Shown: piece by piece, positions 1 through 9,004 of the stretch | Numbering within the stretch: the first letter of the stretch is position 1 | Layout of the letters: each line of letters opens with the position of its first letter | Assembly: GCA_024227565.1 (NCBI GenBank) | Contig: JAAEUE010000383.1 | Location: 1 to 54,720 of the forward strand | DNA: 54,720 nt | Direction of reading: 5' to 3' | Source of the DNA: Alphaproteobacteria bacterium | Lineage (GTDB): Bacteria > Pseudomonadota > Alphaproteobacteria > Rhizobiales > CAJQND01 | Notes under the pieces: generated by a model | What the model was told of the DNA's origin: nothing | Database searches by the model: none | The model's input: only the letters and a program-made list of their open reading frames with translations | Program-made: the position numbers and the translations under genes

Positions 1-262
1 CCAGTATCTGAGCTTTGCTCGTACTTGAAACCTGCAATTCTTCCCCGGCAGCCAACGTGGCGGCATCCACTGCGTTTTGCATTTTGTTTTTTTGGACAGT
101 TATCAAGCCAAAATCGATTGCCATGCCCCCGGCAGCAAGCAGCACGGAAGCTGCAATGCCAAACGTCATGGCAATTGAGCCCTTGGTATGCTTGACGAAC
201 CTTCTCAGGAATTGGGAAACATTCTTGTGAGCCGGGGAAGGCTCGCTTTTGTAAGCACTCAT
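1..262 (-). CDS. TadE/TadG-like pilus assembly protein, N-terminal part (runs off the left edge)
   Basis: The minus strand opens at an ATG at 260-262 and stays open to the window edge, giving about 87 residues. The product starts with a short hydrophilic, basic segment (MSAYKSEPSPAHKN..RRFVKHTKG), then one hydrophobic helix (SIAMTFGIAASVLLAAGGMA), then IDFG and a polar stretch containing QNAVDAATLAAGEEL. That order (basic tail, single membrane anchor, then an A-rich segment with DAA.LAA) is typical of the TadG-like family associated with Flp/Tad pili. I infer a membrane-anchored protein with its bulk in the periplasm. The C-terminal, often vWA-like, part lies outside the window, so the exact subtype is unknown. 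The ORF on the opposite strand here is a shadow. The gene diverges from the REC-EAL gene across about 280 bp in which I see no further gene. Confidence 0.7.
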   Translation of the reverse strand, partial: MSAYKSEPSPAHKNVSQFLRRFVKHTKGSIAMTFGIAASVLLAAGGMAIDFGLITVQKNKMQNAVDAATLAAGEELQVSSTSKAQIL

Positions 263-544
263 TTCAACACCAACAACTAGGCAATTCTTGCCTGCTTCGG
301 CGCAGCTTCCCCTCTGCTCCAGATTACATTTCCCGGTTGATCGAACAATGCCGTATACGGATAAAAATTGTGTCCGCAATTTGCTGAAAATTTTAAGAAC
401 ACTCTTTTGTTCGGCGAAAGTGGCCCTCAACCCAAACGGAAGTCCCGAGTTAAGCCTCGCTCAATAAGATTGCCGTATGAAGGAACCGTCCTTGTCTGGA
501 ACACGGACATGGAAGATTGCGGATGAAATTTTAGACGGCACCCC

Positions 545-1780
545 ATGACACTCTACGGCGATGTTTTGATTGTTGATGATGATCCGATTGTTCGGGCGGT
601 CTTGCGGGGTTATTTCGAAGCTTTACCTGTCAAATCTGTTCAGGCTGCTGCAGATGGAGCCGCCGCTGCGAATGTTGTGCGAACCTTTTCCGGGTCTTTC
701 GATCTCATCGTCACCGACTTGAGCATGCCGGACGAAGACGGCATTCAATTGCTTCGGCGCTTGCACGACCAAGGATTTCGCGGCGATGTGGTTATTGCAA
801 GTGGACGGGACGTCTCGATCATAGAGACAGCGCAGTCTCTTGCTAACGGTCATAGTCTGAAAGTCCGCGGCTGTATTTCCAAGCCGCTTACAAAAAGCAA
901 AATGGATCAGGTGTTCCTGGCCGACAACACCTCAAAAACCCCAGTCAAGCAGCCTGATGTATTCAGCGCCGATACCCTGTCCCGGCTCTACAAGGAGCAG
1001 GGCATCGTTCCTTATTTCCAGCCGAAAATTGCTGTGCGGACCGGGAAGATTGTCGGGGTTGAGGCGCTTGTGAGAGGCGAGCACGAAGAGTTTGGGCACT
1101 TGGGGGCCTTTCCACTCATTACCGCTGCGCGCTGCCACAATATGATGGGCGAGCTAACCGACATCATGGCGCGGAAGGCGTTGAAGCAACTGAGCATATG
1201 GCAAGGCCAAGGTATTGCACTTGACTTGGCATTGAACGTTGATCCGGCGCAACTCTGCGAGTTGGACCTGCCAGACAGGCTGTCGAAGCTTGTGGGCGAG
1301 GTAGGCGTGCGATCATCGCAAATCATCGTAGAAGTCACCGAAGAGAGTTTCTCTTCGGACATTCTGAAAGTCATGGACGTGTTGACCCGGTTGCGCATGA
1401 AGGGATTTCGCACCTCTTCTGATGACTTTGGTACTGGCCGGTCGAACATTGATACACTGGAGTCGCTGCCTTTCACCGAGTTGAAAATCGATCAATCCTT
1501 TGTATTCAAAGCGCTCACGCACTCGTTTGCGGACGTGGCGATACAAACTGTTGTAAAATTGGCGAAGGTGTCAGGTTTGGACCTGGTGGCCGAAGGTGTC
1601 GAAACGCAAGAACAGCTTCAATATTTGGTGGACCTCAAAGTTAACGTTGTTCAGGGCTACCTCTTTGCTCGTCCCATGCCGGCGGCCGAATTTGAGAAAT
1701 GGTATCGCGACAATGAAGGTTATGCGCCGGCTCGATTGTTTAAGACAGAGCGCATTTCTGCAACGCTCCCGTTTGCCTGA
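545..1780 (+). CDS. Response regulator with EAL domain (c-di-GMP phosphodiesterase)
   Basis: This is a 411-residue two-domain signalling protein. Residues 1-125 form a CheY-like receiver: acidic pocket DDD 11-13, phospho-acceptor D58 in SFDLIVTD, S86 and K113. Residues 150-390 form an EAL domain with a complete catalytic set: EALVR 173-177, N231, the E263/E266 pair in EVTE, DD 293-294 in DDFGTG, K314 and D316 in KIDQSF, E350 in AEGVET, and Q370. There is no GGDEF domain. From these residues I infer an active phosphodiesterase that degrades c-di-GMP and is gated by a histidine kinase, as in RocR-type proteins. No kinase gene lies next to it. The ATG at 545 has only a weak ribosome site. It diverges from the Tad-like gene, which would fit control of surface attachment, although that link is only positional. 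Confidence 0.92.
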   Translation: MTLYGDVLIVDDDPIVRAVLRGYFEALPVKSVQAAADGAAAANVVRTFSGSFDLIVTDLSMPDEDGIQLLRRLHDQGFRGDVVIASGRDVSIIETAQSLANGHSLKVRGCISKPLTKSKMDQVFLADNTSKTPVKQPDVFSADTLSRLYKEQGIVPYFQPKIAVRTGKIVGVEALVRGEHEEFGHLGAFPLITAARCHNMMGELTDIMARKALKQLSIWQGQGIALDLALNVDPAQLCELDLPDRLSKLVGEVGVRSSQIIVEVTEESFSSDILKVMDVLTRLRMKGFRTSSDDFGTGRSNIDTLESLPFTELKIDQSFVFKALTHSFADVAIQTVVKLAKVSGLDLVAEGVETQEQLQYLVDLKVNVVQGYLFARPMPAAEFEKWYRDNEGYAPARLFKTERISATLPFA

Positions 1781-1804
1781 TTGCCTTCATTGGGAGTTGA
1801 ACCA

Positions 1805-2503
1805 GTGACGCCGAAGCACATTGGAATTGTGGCGTGCTCTGCCGAGGGGGCGGCATTGTGCTACCGGACCATTTGCGTGGAGGGTGCGCAGTTTCTTGGT
1901 CCACATGCCCATCCTGAAATCTCCATGCACACACCGTCTCTTGCGGACTATGTGGCGTGCCTTGAGCAGGGCGACCTTGAAGGCGTGGGTGATCTCATGC
2001 TGGGCTCAGCGCACAAGCTGGCTTCCGTGGGCGCCGACTTTCTGATCTGCCCGGACAACACTATTCATCAGGCGTTCGACTATGTTGAGGCGCGTTCCCC
2101 ATTGCCTTGGCTCCACATTGCAGAATGTGTGGCAACAGAAGCCCTGGGGCGCGGATTTCGGCGGCTCGGCCTCACGGGAACAGGTTGGCTGGTTGCCAGT
2201 GAGGTTTATCCGCAAAAACTGTCGCAACGGAATTTGGACTACCGCCGCCCAAAAGCTGATGAATGTTCGGAAATCGACCGCATCATTATGGAAGAACTGG
2301 TCAACAGCACATTCAAACCCGAAGCGGTTGCCTATTTTCAAGGTGTGATAGAGCGCATGAAAAACGATGGGTGTGATGCGGTGATCCTGGGTTGCACCGA
2401 GATCCCGTTGATTATCAGCGATGAAAACTCACCGCTGCCCACGCTGGACTCAACGCGTCTGCTGGCTCGAACTGCACTGCGCCATGCGGTTGGCATCCGG
2501 TAA
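1805..2503 (+). CDS. Aspartate/glutamate racemase family protein
   Basis: A 232-residue cytoplasmic protein of the Asp/Glu/hydantoin racemase superfamily, which inverts an alpha carbon with two cysteines. Both cysteine motifs are visible: CPDNT in the first half and LGCTEIPL near the C-terminus. The length fits the family (about 230). I prefer the GTG at 1805 because GGGAG at 1792-1796 lies 8 nt ahead of it; a TTG at 1781 would add eight residues without a ribosome site. It starts 24 bp after the EAL gene and ends 1 bp before the convergent dehydrogenase gene. Amino-acid racemase is likely. The exact substrate (aspartate, glutamate or a hydantoin) cannot be read from the sequence. The nearby hydroxyacid and amino-acid dehydrogenases suggest general amino-acid interconversion. 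Confidence 0.85.
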   Translation: MTPKHIGIVACSAEGAALCYRTICVEGAQFLGPHAHPEISMHTPSLADYVACLEQGDLEGVGDLMLGSAHKLASVGADFLICPDNTIHQAFDYVEARSPLPWLHIAECVATEALGRGFRRLGLTGTGWLVASEVYPQKLSQRNLDYRRPKADECSEIDRIIMEELVNSTFKPEAVAYFQGVIERMKNDGCDAVILGCTEIPLIISDENSPLPTLDSTRLLARTALRHAVGIR

Positions 2504-2504
2504 C

Positions 2505-3440
2505 CTAATAGCCTCTGGCGCGGTTCACCTCGTGCAATAATGGAGTGCCATCCTGCAACCGTCGATAGTTTTCAGCAACGTCTTTCAGCGCATCGCCAAG
2601 ATGCCAGCCCGATACATGAGGTGTGACGGTCACCTTCGGATGGGTCCACAACGGGTCATCCTCCGGCAACGGTTCGGTGCTGACAACATCCAGCACGGCA
2701 TGGCCAAGATGATCTGCATTCAAGCTGTTGAGAAGATCTTTCTCGATCACCAGGTCGCCGCGTCCCACATTGATCAACACTGAACCTTCTTTCATGGACG
2801 CAAGGAATTCACGATTGACCAAACCTCTCGTCTCAGGCGTTGAAGGCAAAACGGACGCCACGTAGTCGCATTCTGCCAACATGGGCAAAAGCGCATCGGC
2901 GCCGTGGCGGCAATCAATGCCTTCTGTGTATTTGGGCGAACGGCTATAGCCGATGACCTTGAACCCGACGCCCGCAATCATGTTTGCTGTCCGGCTGCCG
3001 ATATGCCCCAGGCCCAGCACGCCAACAACGGATTGCGGGGTGATGCGCGGCGGTATCGGATCCCAAGCGCACTCCGTTTGGCGCCTGTCGTGAAACTGCA
3101 TGTTGCGCTGCTCGCGAAGGATGTAGGCCAAGCAAAATTCTGCTATTTCCCGCGCCGGCGCATCGGGTTTCAAGCGCGTGATGCGCACATGGGCGGGCAG
3201 ATCTGGATTGCCAACCATCGTCTCAACGCCGGCGCCGAGCTTCTGGACAAGTTTCAAGTTTGGCAGTTGCGCCGCCAGGTCTGGCCTCAGGCGCGTGACC
3301 GCGGCCATTTCAATTTCAGAAGGGTCGCCCATGTTTTCGTAAAGGCGGACATCGGTGCCGGGCAAAATTGACAATACGTCCCGCCGCAAGTCCTCATCGG
3401 ACATCCATTCGGGCATGTTTACGTCGATCAACAGCGCCAT
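2505..3440 (-). CDS. GhrA-like D-2-hydroxyacid dehydrogenase (glyoxylate/hydroxypyruvate reductase type)
   Basis: A 311-residue NAD(P)-dependent 2-hydroxyacid dehydrogenase that reduces a 2-oxo acid. The Rossmann motif GLGHIG sits at 143-148. The catalytic triad of the family is present: R227 in NVGRGDL, E256 in STEPLPEDDPLW, and H275 in VTPHVSG. The length and the WTHP..TPHVSG ending match GhrA-type glyoxylate/hydroxypyruvate reductases. The start is the ATG at 3438-3440 (MALLIDVN), preceded by a GAGGA ribosome site. A much longer open frame upstream (to 3674) is antisense to the next gene and has no family similarity. It is convergent with the racemase-family gene and lies downstream of the leucine-dehydrogenase-type gene on the same strand, 79 bp after its stop, so the two may be co-transcribed. 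Confidence 0.88.
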   Translation of the reverse strand: MALLIDVNMPEWMSDEDLRRDVLSILPGTDVRLYENMGDPSEIEMAAVTRLRPDLAAQLPNLKLVQKLGAGVETMVGNPDLPAHVRITRLKPDAPAREIAEFCLAYILREQRNMQFHDRRQTECAWDPIPPRITPQSVVGVLGLGHIGSRTANMIAGVGFKVIGYSRSPKYTEGIDCRHGADALLPMLAECDYVASVLPSTPETRGLVNREFLASMKEGSVLINVGRGDLVIEKDLLNSLNADHLGHAVLDVVSTEPLPEDDPLWTHPKVTVTPHVSGWHLGDALKDVAENYRRLQDGTPLLHEVNRARGY

Positions 3441-3519
3441 AATGATCCTCATTCTCAGCCGCAATGGTGCAACCAGTGTTGCTGAGAATCGCAAACAAGA
3501 CAAGCTAAGCGTGAGTGGG

Positions 3520-4593
3520 TCAGGCGGCTTGCTTGGCGGTTGTGGTCTTGGCCTTGGCGATGATTTCCCGAGCCATTTGATCAGCCATCTCGCTCGGAGG
3601 CGTTTTGCTCTGGCTGGCGCGGGAGAGTATTTTCCCGGTGCGCTTGCCGATGCGTTTGACTGCGCCCAGCACACCCTCCTTGGTGGCCCCTGAGGTACGC
3701 TCGGCGGCCACTGAGATTATCCCGCCTGCGTTGATCACATAGTCAGGGGCATAGGTGATTCCAGCTGCGCTGAGCAATTGTCCATCGATCTTTGTTGCCA
3801 GTTGATTGTTCGCCGCGCCGGCCACCACTTTTGCTTTGAGTGTGGGGATGGTCTGGACATTCAGTACCCCGCCCAAGGCACATGGTGCAAATATGTCGGC
3901 TGCAGCAGAGAGGATTTTGTCGCTTGTAACGGGCTTGGCTGAAAACTCGGATATGGCTCGATCCTCATTGTCCGTATTGATGTCAGAGACGAGCAATTCA
4001 GCGCCTGCCTCATGCAACAGGCTGCACAAGTGATAGCCCACATGTCCAATGCCCTGCACGGCAACAGTCATGCCGGCGAGATCATCGGTGCCGAACTGGT
4101 GGCGGGCGGCCGCTTTCATGCCTTCAAACACCCCAAGGGCCGTCACGGGCGATGGGTCGCCGCCTTTATAGCCGTCCTTCTTCGGAATGCCGCTGACATA
4201 GCTGGTGAACTTTGCCACCGAACGCATGTTTTCAACAGATGTGCCCACATCTTCAGCCGTGATGTAGCGTCCACCAAGTGTCTCGACGACCCGGCCATAA
4301 GCTTCGAAAAGCGCAGTGACATCGACGGCGCCATTGCCGCGCATGATCACAGCTTTGCCGCCGCCATAGGGCAATTCGGCGAGTGCATTTTTATAGCTCA
4401 TGCCTTGCGACAGGCGTAGGGCATCGGTCAATGCGTCGCTGTCGTTGGCGTAGGTCCAGAACCGGCACCCACCAAAGGCTGGACCAAGGGCAGTGGAATG
4501 AATGGCGATGATGCCTTGCAGCCCCGCTTCGGGGTGGTTGAAGGCATGGACGGCCTCGTGGTTGTCGAAGCCCGGCTGAGAGAAGATGGACAT
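3520..4593 (-). CDS. Leu/Phe/Val/Glu dehydrogenase family protein (leucine dehydrogenase type)
   Basis: A 357-residue NAD-dependent amino-acid dehydrogenase that deaminates an L-amino acid to its 2-oxo acid. K68 (SQGMSYKNA) and K80 (LPYGGGKAV) fall at the substrate-binding and catalytic positions known for leucine dehydrogenase. The nucleotide-binding loop is GIGHVG at 181-186, followed by an acidic strand end (VSDIN). The overall length and the HSTALGPAFGGCR segment fit the leucine/valine/phenylalanine branch rather than hexameric glutamate dehydrogenase. The C-terminus is rich in Lys/Thr/Ala (KAKTTTAKQAA). The start ATG at 4591-4593 has GGAG just upstream. I infer a role in branched-chain or hydrophobic amino-acid catabolism. 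Specificity within the family is not certain. Confidence 0.88.
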   Translation of the reverse strand: MSIFSQPGFDNHEAVHAFNHPEAGLQGIIAIHSTALGPAFGGCRFWTYANDSDALTDALRLSQGMSYKNALAELPYGGGKAVIMRGNGAVDVTALFEAYGRVVETLGGRYITAEDVGTSVENMRSVAKFTSYVSGIPKKDGYKGGDPSPVTALGVFEGMKAAARHQFGTDDLAGMTVAVQGIGHVGYHLCSLLHEAGAELLVSDINTDNEDRAISEFSAKPVTSDKILSAAADIFAPCALGGVLNVQTIPTLKAKVVAGAANNQLATKIDGQLLSAAGITYAPDYVINAGGIISVAAERTSGATKEGVLGAVKRIGKRTGKILSRASQSKTPPSEMADQMAREIIAKAKTTTAKQAA

Positions 4594-4821
4594 GGCGATC
4601 TCCTAAAAATCCGCAAACGCTGCGCTTCGCGCATGTCTTTGCGTTGGGTTCCGCCTCCATTTATATGCAAGTGTAACCTGGCGGATCTGAATGAACGGTG
4701 AATTCAAACTTTTGCGAGATTGCCGTGCACTCTCAACCGAGCGGGTCTGGCGTGAGACCGATCAAATGGGTTAAACGGATTTCTTCTACATCTCTGGAGC
4801 TTTGGGTTCACCAAATTCACA

Positions 4822-6537
4822 ATGGAAAGTTCTTTGTCAGAAACCACAGAAACAATAACCGAGCTTGATGCTCTGATTATCGGTGCCGGGTTTGCGGGCC
4901 TATATCAACTGCACTGCCTGCGCGACAAAGTGGGACTGTCCGCACGCGTGCTCGAACTGGGCGATGGTGTGGGCGGAACCTGGTATTGGAACCGCTATCC
5001 GGGTGCGCGGTGCGATTCTGAAAGTCATGCCTATGCCTATTACTTCTCCTCTGAATTGCTGGAGGAATGGCAATGGTCCGAGCGCTATCCCGGGCACGCG
5101 GAGATCGTGCGTTATCTCAACCATGTGGCCGACAAGTTCGATTTGAGGCGCGATATCCAGTTGGGTTCGTGCGTTGTTTCAGCCCATTTTGCAGAGAGCG
5201 AAAACCGCTGGATCATCACCACGGAGCAGGGGCAGAGGTTCTCTGCGACCTATCTGATCACGGCCGTAGGCTGTTTGTCGGCGGCAAATGTTCCAAACAT
5301 TCCGGGCCTGCAAGATTTCAAAGGTGAGTGGTATCACACCGGGCTGTGGCCCCATGACGACGTAGATTTCAAAGGCAAGAGAGTTGGACAGATCGGTACC
5401 GGTTCAACCGGCATTCAATCAGCCCCGGTGATTGCTGAAACAGCCGATCATCTTACGGTGTTCCAACGCACGCCGAACTATAGCGTGCCAGCCCGTAACC
5501 ACGTTCTCTCGGAGGAATTCAAGCGCCACTGCCGGGAGAACCACGAAGAGATCCGGGCCGTGATGCATTCGACCCCCAACGGCCATGCGTTTACGATTTC
5601 AGACCGCAAGGTGTTCGACGTTGGGCCTGACGAGCGCCGAGAGATCTATGAGGACTATTGGGAAGATGGCGGCTTGCGCTTTCGGTCCTGCTTCCAGGAT
5701 CTGCTGGCCGACAAGGCTGCCAACGACACGGCGGCTGAATTCCTCAAGTCAAAGATCAGGGAGATCGTGAAGGATCCGCAAGTCGCGGCCAAACTGTCCA
5801 ATATCGATCACCCCTATGCGGCCAAGCGCCCGCCGATCGACACCAACTATTTTGACACTTTCAACCGGGACAACGTTTCATTGGTCGACATTCGGGCCAA
5901 TCCGATTGAACGCATTACGCCCATGGGTGTTGAGACCAGCGCTGGTCATCATGAGCTCGACATCATCGTGTTCGCCACGGGCTATGACGCCATGACCGGC
6001 CCGCTATTGAACATGGATATCCGCGGCCGCGACGGCCTCCCCTTACGAGAAGCTTGGAAGGAGGGGCCGCGCACCTATCTTGGTCTCACAGTCTCTGGCT
6101 TTCCGAACATGTTCACCATCACCGGCCCGGGCAGTCCTTCCGTGCTCACCAACATGCCGGTGGCGATTGAGCAGCATGTGGAGTGGATCACCCGGTGCAT
6201 TGCGCACCTTCAAGATGACGGTGTGAAGCGCATAGAAGCCTCGGCGGAAGCGGCAGATCTTTGGGTTGGGCATGTGAACGACGCCGCAAACGCAACGCTG
6301 CTGCCGCAAGCTGGCCATTCCTGGTATCTCGGCGCCAACATTCCCGGCAAGCCGCGCATGTTCATGCCCTACGCGGGCGGCATGGTGCGTTACCGCACGA
6401 TATGTGACACGGTTTCAGACAATGGGTTTGAAGGCTTCAGGCTTGATGAAGACGCAGTAGGGCCGCCCAAGGCTGTTCAAAACGCAACTGTCGGGCCGTT
6501 TGTTGCCAGCACGACGACAAACGCCACAGGTATTTAG
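4822..6537 (+). CDS. Type I Baeyer-Villiger monooxygenase (flavoprotein)
   Basis: A 571-residue FAD- and NADPH-dependent monooxygenase that inserts oxygen next to a carbonyl, turning ketones into esters or lactones. The diagnostic fingerprint F-x-G-x3-H-x3-W-P is intact at 166-177 (FKGEWYHTGLWP). It is flanked by two dinucleotide-binding loops, GAGFAG at 21-26 and GTGSTG around 192-197. The GGTWYWNRYPGARCD stretch is also characteristic of cyclohexanone/phenylacetone monooxygenase relatives. There is no signal peptide, so it is cytoplasmic. The ATG at 4822 has no close ribosome site; TGGAG lies about 25 nt upstream. A secreted lipase-family gene starts 11 bp after the stop codon, so ester formation and ester cleavage may be coupled. 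The substrate (cyclic, linear or aryl ketone) cannot be deduced. Confidence 0.92.
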   Translation: MESSLSETTETITELDALIIGAGFAGLYQLHCLRDKVGLSARVLELGDGVGGTWYWNRYPGARCDSESHAYAYYFSSELLEEWQWSERYPGHAEIVRYLNHVADKFDLRRDIQLGSCVVSAHFAESENRWIITTEQGQRFSATYLITAVGCLSAANVPNIPGLQDFKGEWYHTGLWPHDDVDFKGKRVGQIGTGSTGIQSAPVIAETADHLTVFQRTPNYSVPARNHVLSEEFKRHCRENHEEIRAVMHSTPNGHAFTISDRKVFDVGPDERREIYEDYWEDGGLRFRSCFQDLLADKAANDTAAEFLKSKIREIVKDPQVAAKLSNIDHPYAAKRPPIDTNYFDTFNRDNVSLVDIRANPIERITPMGVETSAGHHELDIIVFATGYDAMTGPLLNMDIRGRDGLPLREAWKEGPRTYLGLTVSGFPNMFTITGPGSPSVLTNMPVAIEQHVEWITRCIAHLQDDGVKRIEASAEAADLWVGHVNDAANATLLPQAGHSWYLGANIPGKPRMFMPYAGGMVRYRTICDTVSDNGFEGFRLDEDAVGPPKAVQNATVGPFVASTTTNATGI

Positions 6538-6548
6538 GAGAATTTCAC

Positions 6549-7463
6549 GTGCGGTTCCCCGGACTGTTCCTGTTTATTGCTTTGATCGCCGGTCTTGGGA
6601 CCGGCGGTCCCGCATTGGCCCAGCTTCGGGCAGATCAGGTTGATTTCAAATCGGTCTACAAGTTCGCCGAACTGGCCGCTGCTGCCTATGAAGGTGCCGC
6701 CAAACTGAAGCGCAAGTCGAGCGGCGTCTCCTGGGTCGCCACGCCCGGGCACGCGCATGTCCAATATTTCATTGTTATCGATGCGGCCAGCAAGACCCAA
6801 ACCATCGCCGTTCGAGGAACAATCGACAAAGTGAATTGGAAAACAAACATGGACACCCTTGGGGTCCATGACAAAAGATCCGGTATCTTGATGCACCGGG
6901 GGTACAGCGCGGCGGCCAGAACGATTTATCGCGATCTCAAGCCACGCCTCAAGAAGACGTTCACCACCAACCTCACCGGACATTCATTGGGCGGGGCAGT
7001 GGCGGCGATCCTGGCCACCTACCTTTTTGATGAGCAATACAAGCTTGGCCGCGTTTACACATTTGGCCAGCCCAAATTTACCAACCCCGCAGGTGCCGTC
7101 GCCTACAGGAACCTGCCTTTGATCCGGATTGTCCATCAAAATGACGGTGTGGCAACGTTCCCAGACAACATTAAGAATGCTGGAAAGCAGTATGCGCAAA
7201 TGGGGCCAATGCTCAATTTGCTCTCTGGGCCCTATTACATTTTCATCGATGCGGAAAAGACGGTTCGTTTCTCACAAGGCTCCTTCAAGCGGTTCAGATC
7301 ACAGCTGGGCATTCCTGATCACAAGATGAAATTTTATCTCAAGAACCTGCGATATAAGGTGGCTGAAGCTAAGTTGGTCAGTCCCAGAGACCGTCTAAAA
7401 TACATCGACCGCAAGCGGCGCACGCCCATCAAGCGCAGCTTCAATTTCGGACCCCATCGCTGA
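6549..7463 (+). CDS. Secreted class 3 lipase-family alpha/beta hydrolase
   Basis: A 304-residue exported serine hydrolase of the fungal-lipase-like (class 3) family. Residues 1-24 form a signal peptide ending PALA-Q. The family features follow in order: an AAYEGA helix, the AVRGT oxyanion strand near 87-91, the nucleophile elbow GHSLGG with S146, TFGQPK, and an ND segment (HQNDGVATFPD) supplying the likely acid. The C-terminus is strongly basic (RKRRTPIKRSF). The start is GTG at 6549, with AGGAG 9 nt ahead. It directly follows the Baeyer-Villiger monooxygenase gene and is probably in one transcript with it. The protein acts outside the cytoplasm while the monooxygenase is inside, so a direct two-step pathway would need ester export; co-expression may reflect scavenging of lipids instead. 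Confidence 0.85.
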   Translation: MRFPGLFLFIALIAGLGTGGPALAQLRADQVDFKSVYKFAELAAAAYEGAAKLKRKSSGVSWVATPGHAHVQYFIVIDAASKTQTIAVRGTIDKVNWKTNMDTLGVHDKRSGILMHRGYSAAARTIYRDLKPRLKKTFTTNLTGHSLGGAVAAILATYLFDEQYKLGRVYTFGQPKFTNPAGAVAYRNLPLIRIVHQNDGVATFPDNIKNAGKQYAQMGPMLNLLSGPYYIFIDAEKTVRFSQGSFKRFRSQLGIPDHKMKFYLKNLRYKVAEAKLVSPRDRLKYIDRKRRTPIKRSFNFGPHR

Positions 7464-7475
7464 GGCGGCAGTTGC

Positions 7476-8780
7476 CTAAAGGGGGGTGTTTTTTCGGATG
7501 TGTTTTACAAGCGCCTTGCCGGGGTAACAGGTGGCCTTGAGGCCTTGGGCTTTGGCATAGGCGCCGGCGGCAACGCGTGAGCGAAAGCCGATCAACCCGT
7601 CAACGCCGCCTACATCGTAGCCCCGCCTAACAAGACGCTTTTGCATGTCGAGCGTGTCGCCACGGGTCAGGCCGCCAACCTTGCCCCATTTGCCCTTAAA
7701 GGTGCGGTTCTTGCCGTAGCGATCAGCCAGGTGGCCGACGAAGAGGGCGTAAAGATCAGACTCGTTATATTCCTTCAGCACGTAGAAATTCTTGAGTGCG
7801 ATGAAGGCTGGGCCATGGGTTCCGGCAGGCAACAAAATAGAGCCGCGTTGCTTTAGCTGGGCGGCTGAAAAGGAACGTCCAAAACTCCGTTTAACCCCAA
7901 GCTTGGCCCATTCGGCTATTGGCCGGCGCTTGTCCGGTCCTTCCAGGGTGCAGTCAAACCCTCGTGGCAACACCACTTCATAACCCCAGCCTCGCCCGCG
8001 CCAGCCGTTCTGTTTGAGGAAGTTGGCGATTGACGCCAGCGTGTCAGGCAGGGAGCCCCAGATGTCAGGCTTGCCGTCACCATCCTGATCTACCGCATGC
8101 TTCAGATAGGCCGACGGCATGAACTGTGGATGCCCCATCGCACCGGACCATGCGCTCTTCATGCGGGCAGCTGGAATCTTGCCCTTCTGGACAATTTTCA
8201 GGGCCGCCAAAAGTTCATCGCGAAAGAATTCAGGCCGCTCGCTCATGAAGCCTAACGTCGCGAGAGTGTGAATGGCGTTGTACGGGATCTTGGCGCGGCC
8301 ATAGCTGGTTTCCTTGGCCCAGATGCCGAGCAATATTCCGGCGGGAACGCCATAGGTTTTTTCGATGCTGGCCAACTGGGCCTTTTGGCCGCCGAGATGT
8401 TTGCGGCCCGTGGAGACAAGCGAGTTGATATAGGACTGTTTGAAATATGGTCCAGGGCTGCGGAACTCGGCCTGCCAATTGGGTGCCTTGGCTTTGGGCT
8501 TTCTGCCGGGTGGCCGCAAGTTGGGCAGCCTCCAATTGAGCTTCACGTTGCGCATGGCCCTGTCGAACCTTGCGCGCGAGACACCTTGCGCTTCGGCATC
8601 CTTGCGCAGCGCCTTGAGCCATATCCCGAACTGCTGGTTGACCCCGTCGCGATACTTCTTTTCCGATGCGCTCAGGGCATTCCCTGGGGCGCTAAGGATG
8701 GTAAGCACCAGGGCAGCTAACAGCCACGTGCCCAGAATTTGAAACCAACGGTCAAGATGTTTATTGGGCGTTCGGATCAT
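7476..8780 (-). CDS. MltB-family lytic murein transglycosylase with peptidoglycan-binding domain
   Basis: A 434-residue periplasmic enzyme that cleaves the MurNAc-GlcNAc bond non-hydrolytically, forming 1,6-anhydro ends. An N-terminal signal segment (hydrophobic 14-31, then NALSA) is followed by the SLT_2/MltB catalytic domain. The catalytic acid is E157 in GIWAKETSYGR, with the supporting motifs GAMGHPQFMPS and DGDGKPDIWGS. The last 70 residues form a peptidoglycan-binding repeat (LTRGDTLDMQKRLVRRGYDVGGVDGLIGFRSR). There is no lipobox cysteine, so it is soluble or loosely held. I chose the ATG at 8778-8780; an ATG eight codons earlier (8804) is possible. It is convergent with the lipase gene 12 bp away. 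Confidence 0.92.
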   Translation of the reverse strand: MIRTPNKHLDRWFQILGTWLLAALVLTILSAPGNALSASEKKYRDGVNQQFGIWLKALRKDAEAQGVSRARFDRAMRNVKLNWRLPNLRPPGRKPKAKAPNWQAEFRSPGPYFKQSYINSLVSTGRKHLGGQKAQLASIEKTYGVPAGILLGIWAKETSYGRAKIPYNAIHTLATLGFMSERPEFFRDELLAALKIVQKGKIPAARMKSAWSGAMGHPQFMPSAYLKHAVDQDGDGKPDIWGSLPDTLASIANFLKQNGWRGRGWGYEVVLPRGFDCTLEGPDKRRPIAEWAKLGVKRSFGRSFSAAQLKQRGSILLPAGTHGPAFIALKNFYVLKEYNESDLYALFVGHLADRYGKNRTFKGKWGKVGGLTRGDTLDMQKRLVRRGYDVGGVDGLIGFRSRVAAGAYAKAQGLKATCYPGKALVKHIRKNTPL

Positions 8781-9004
8781 AGGTTCTCTGTGCTTCAGGT
8801 TCATTGCGGACTTCACTAGCAGATTCGCAATTGCAAAGGGTTTGGAATCGGGCCGGAGTTGTTCATTGCCCGGTAAGTTATTGCATTCAATCAAGGTGCC
8901 TCTTCCCAGAATATTGGTACAAACCTTCCAGTTTTTCGTAAATATAGAGCATGCATTTGTGGTGAGATTGCTTGAGGTCACGCAAAGTTAATTTGATGTG
9001 ATGC

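Noticed and set aside
15..230. A 71-codon plus-strand frame at the left edge
   Set aside because: The minus strand encodes a convincing TadG-like N-terminus with a membrane anchor over the same bases.
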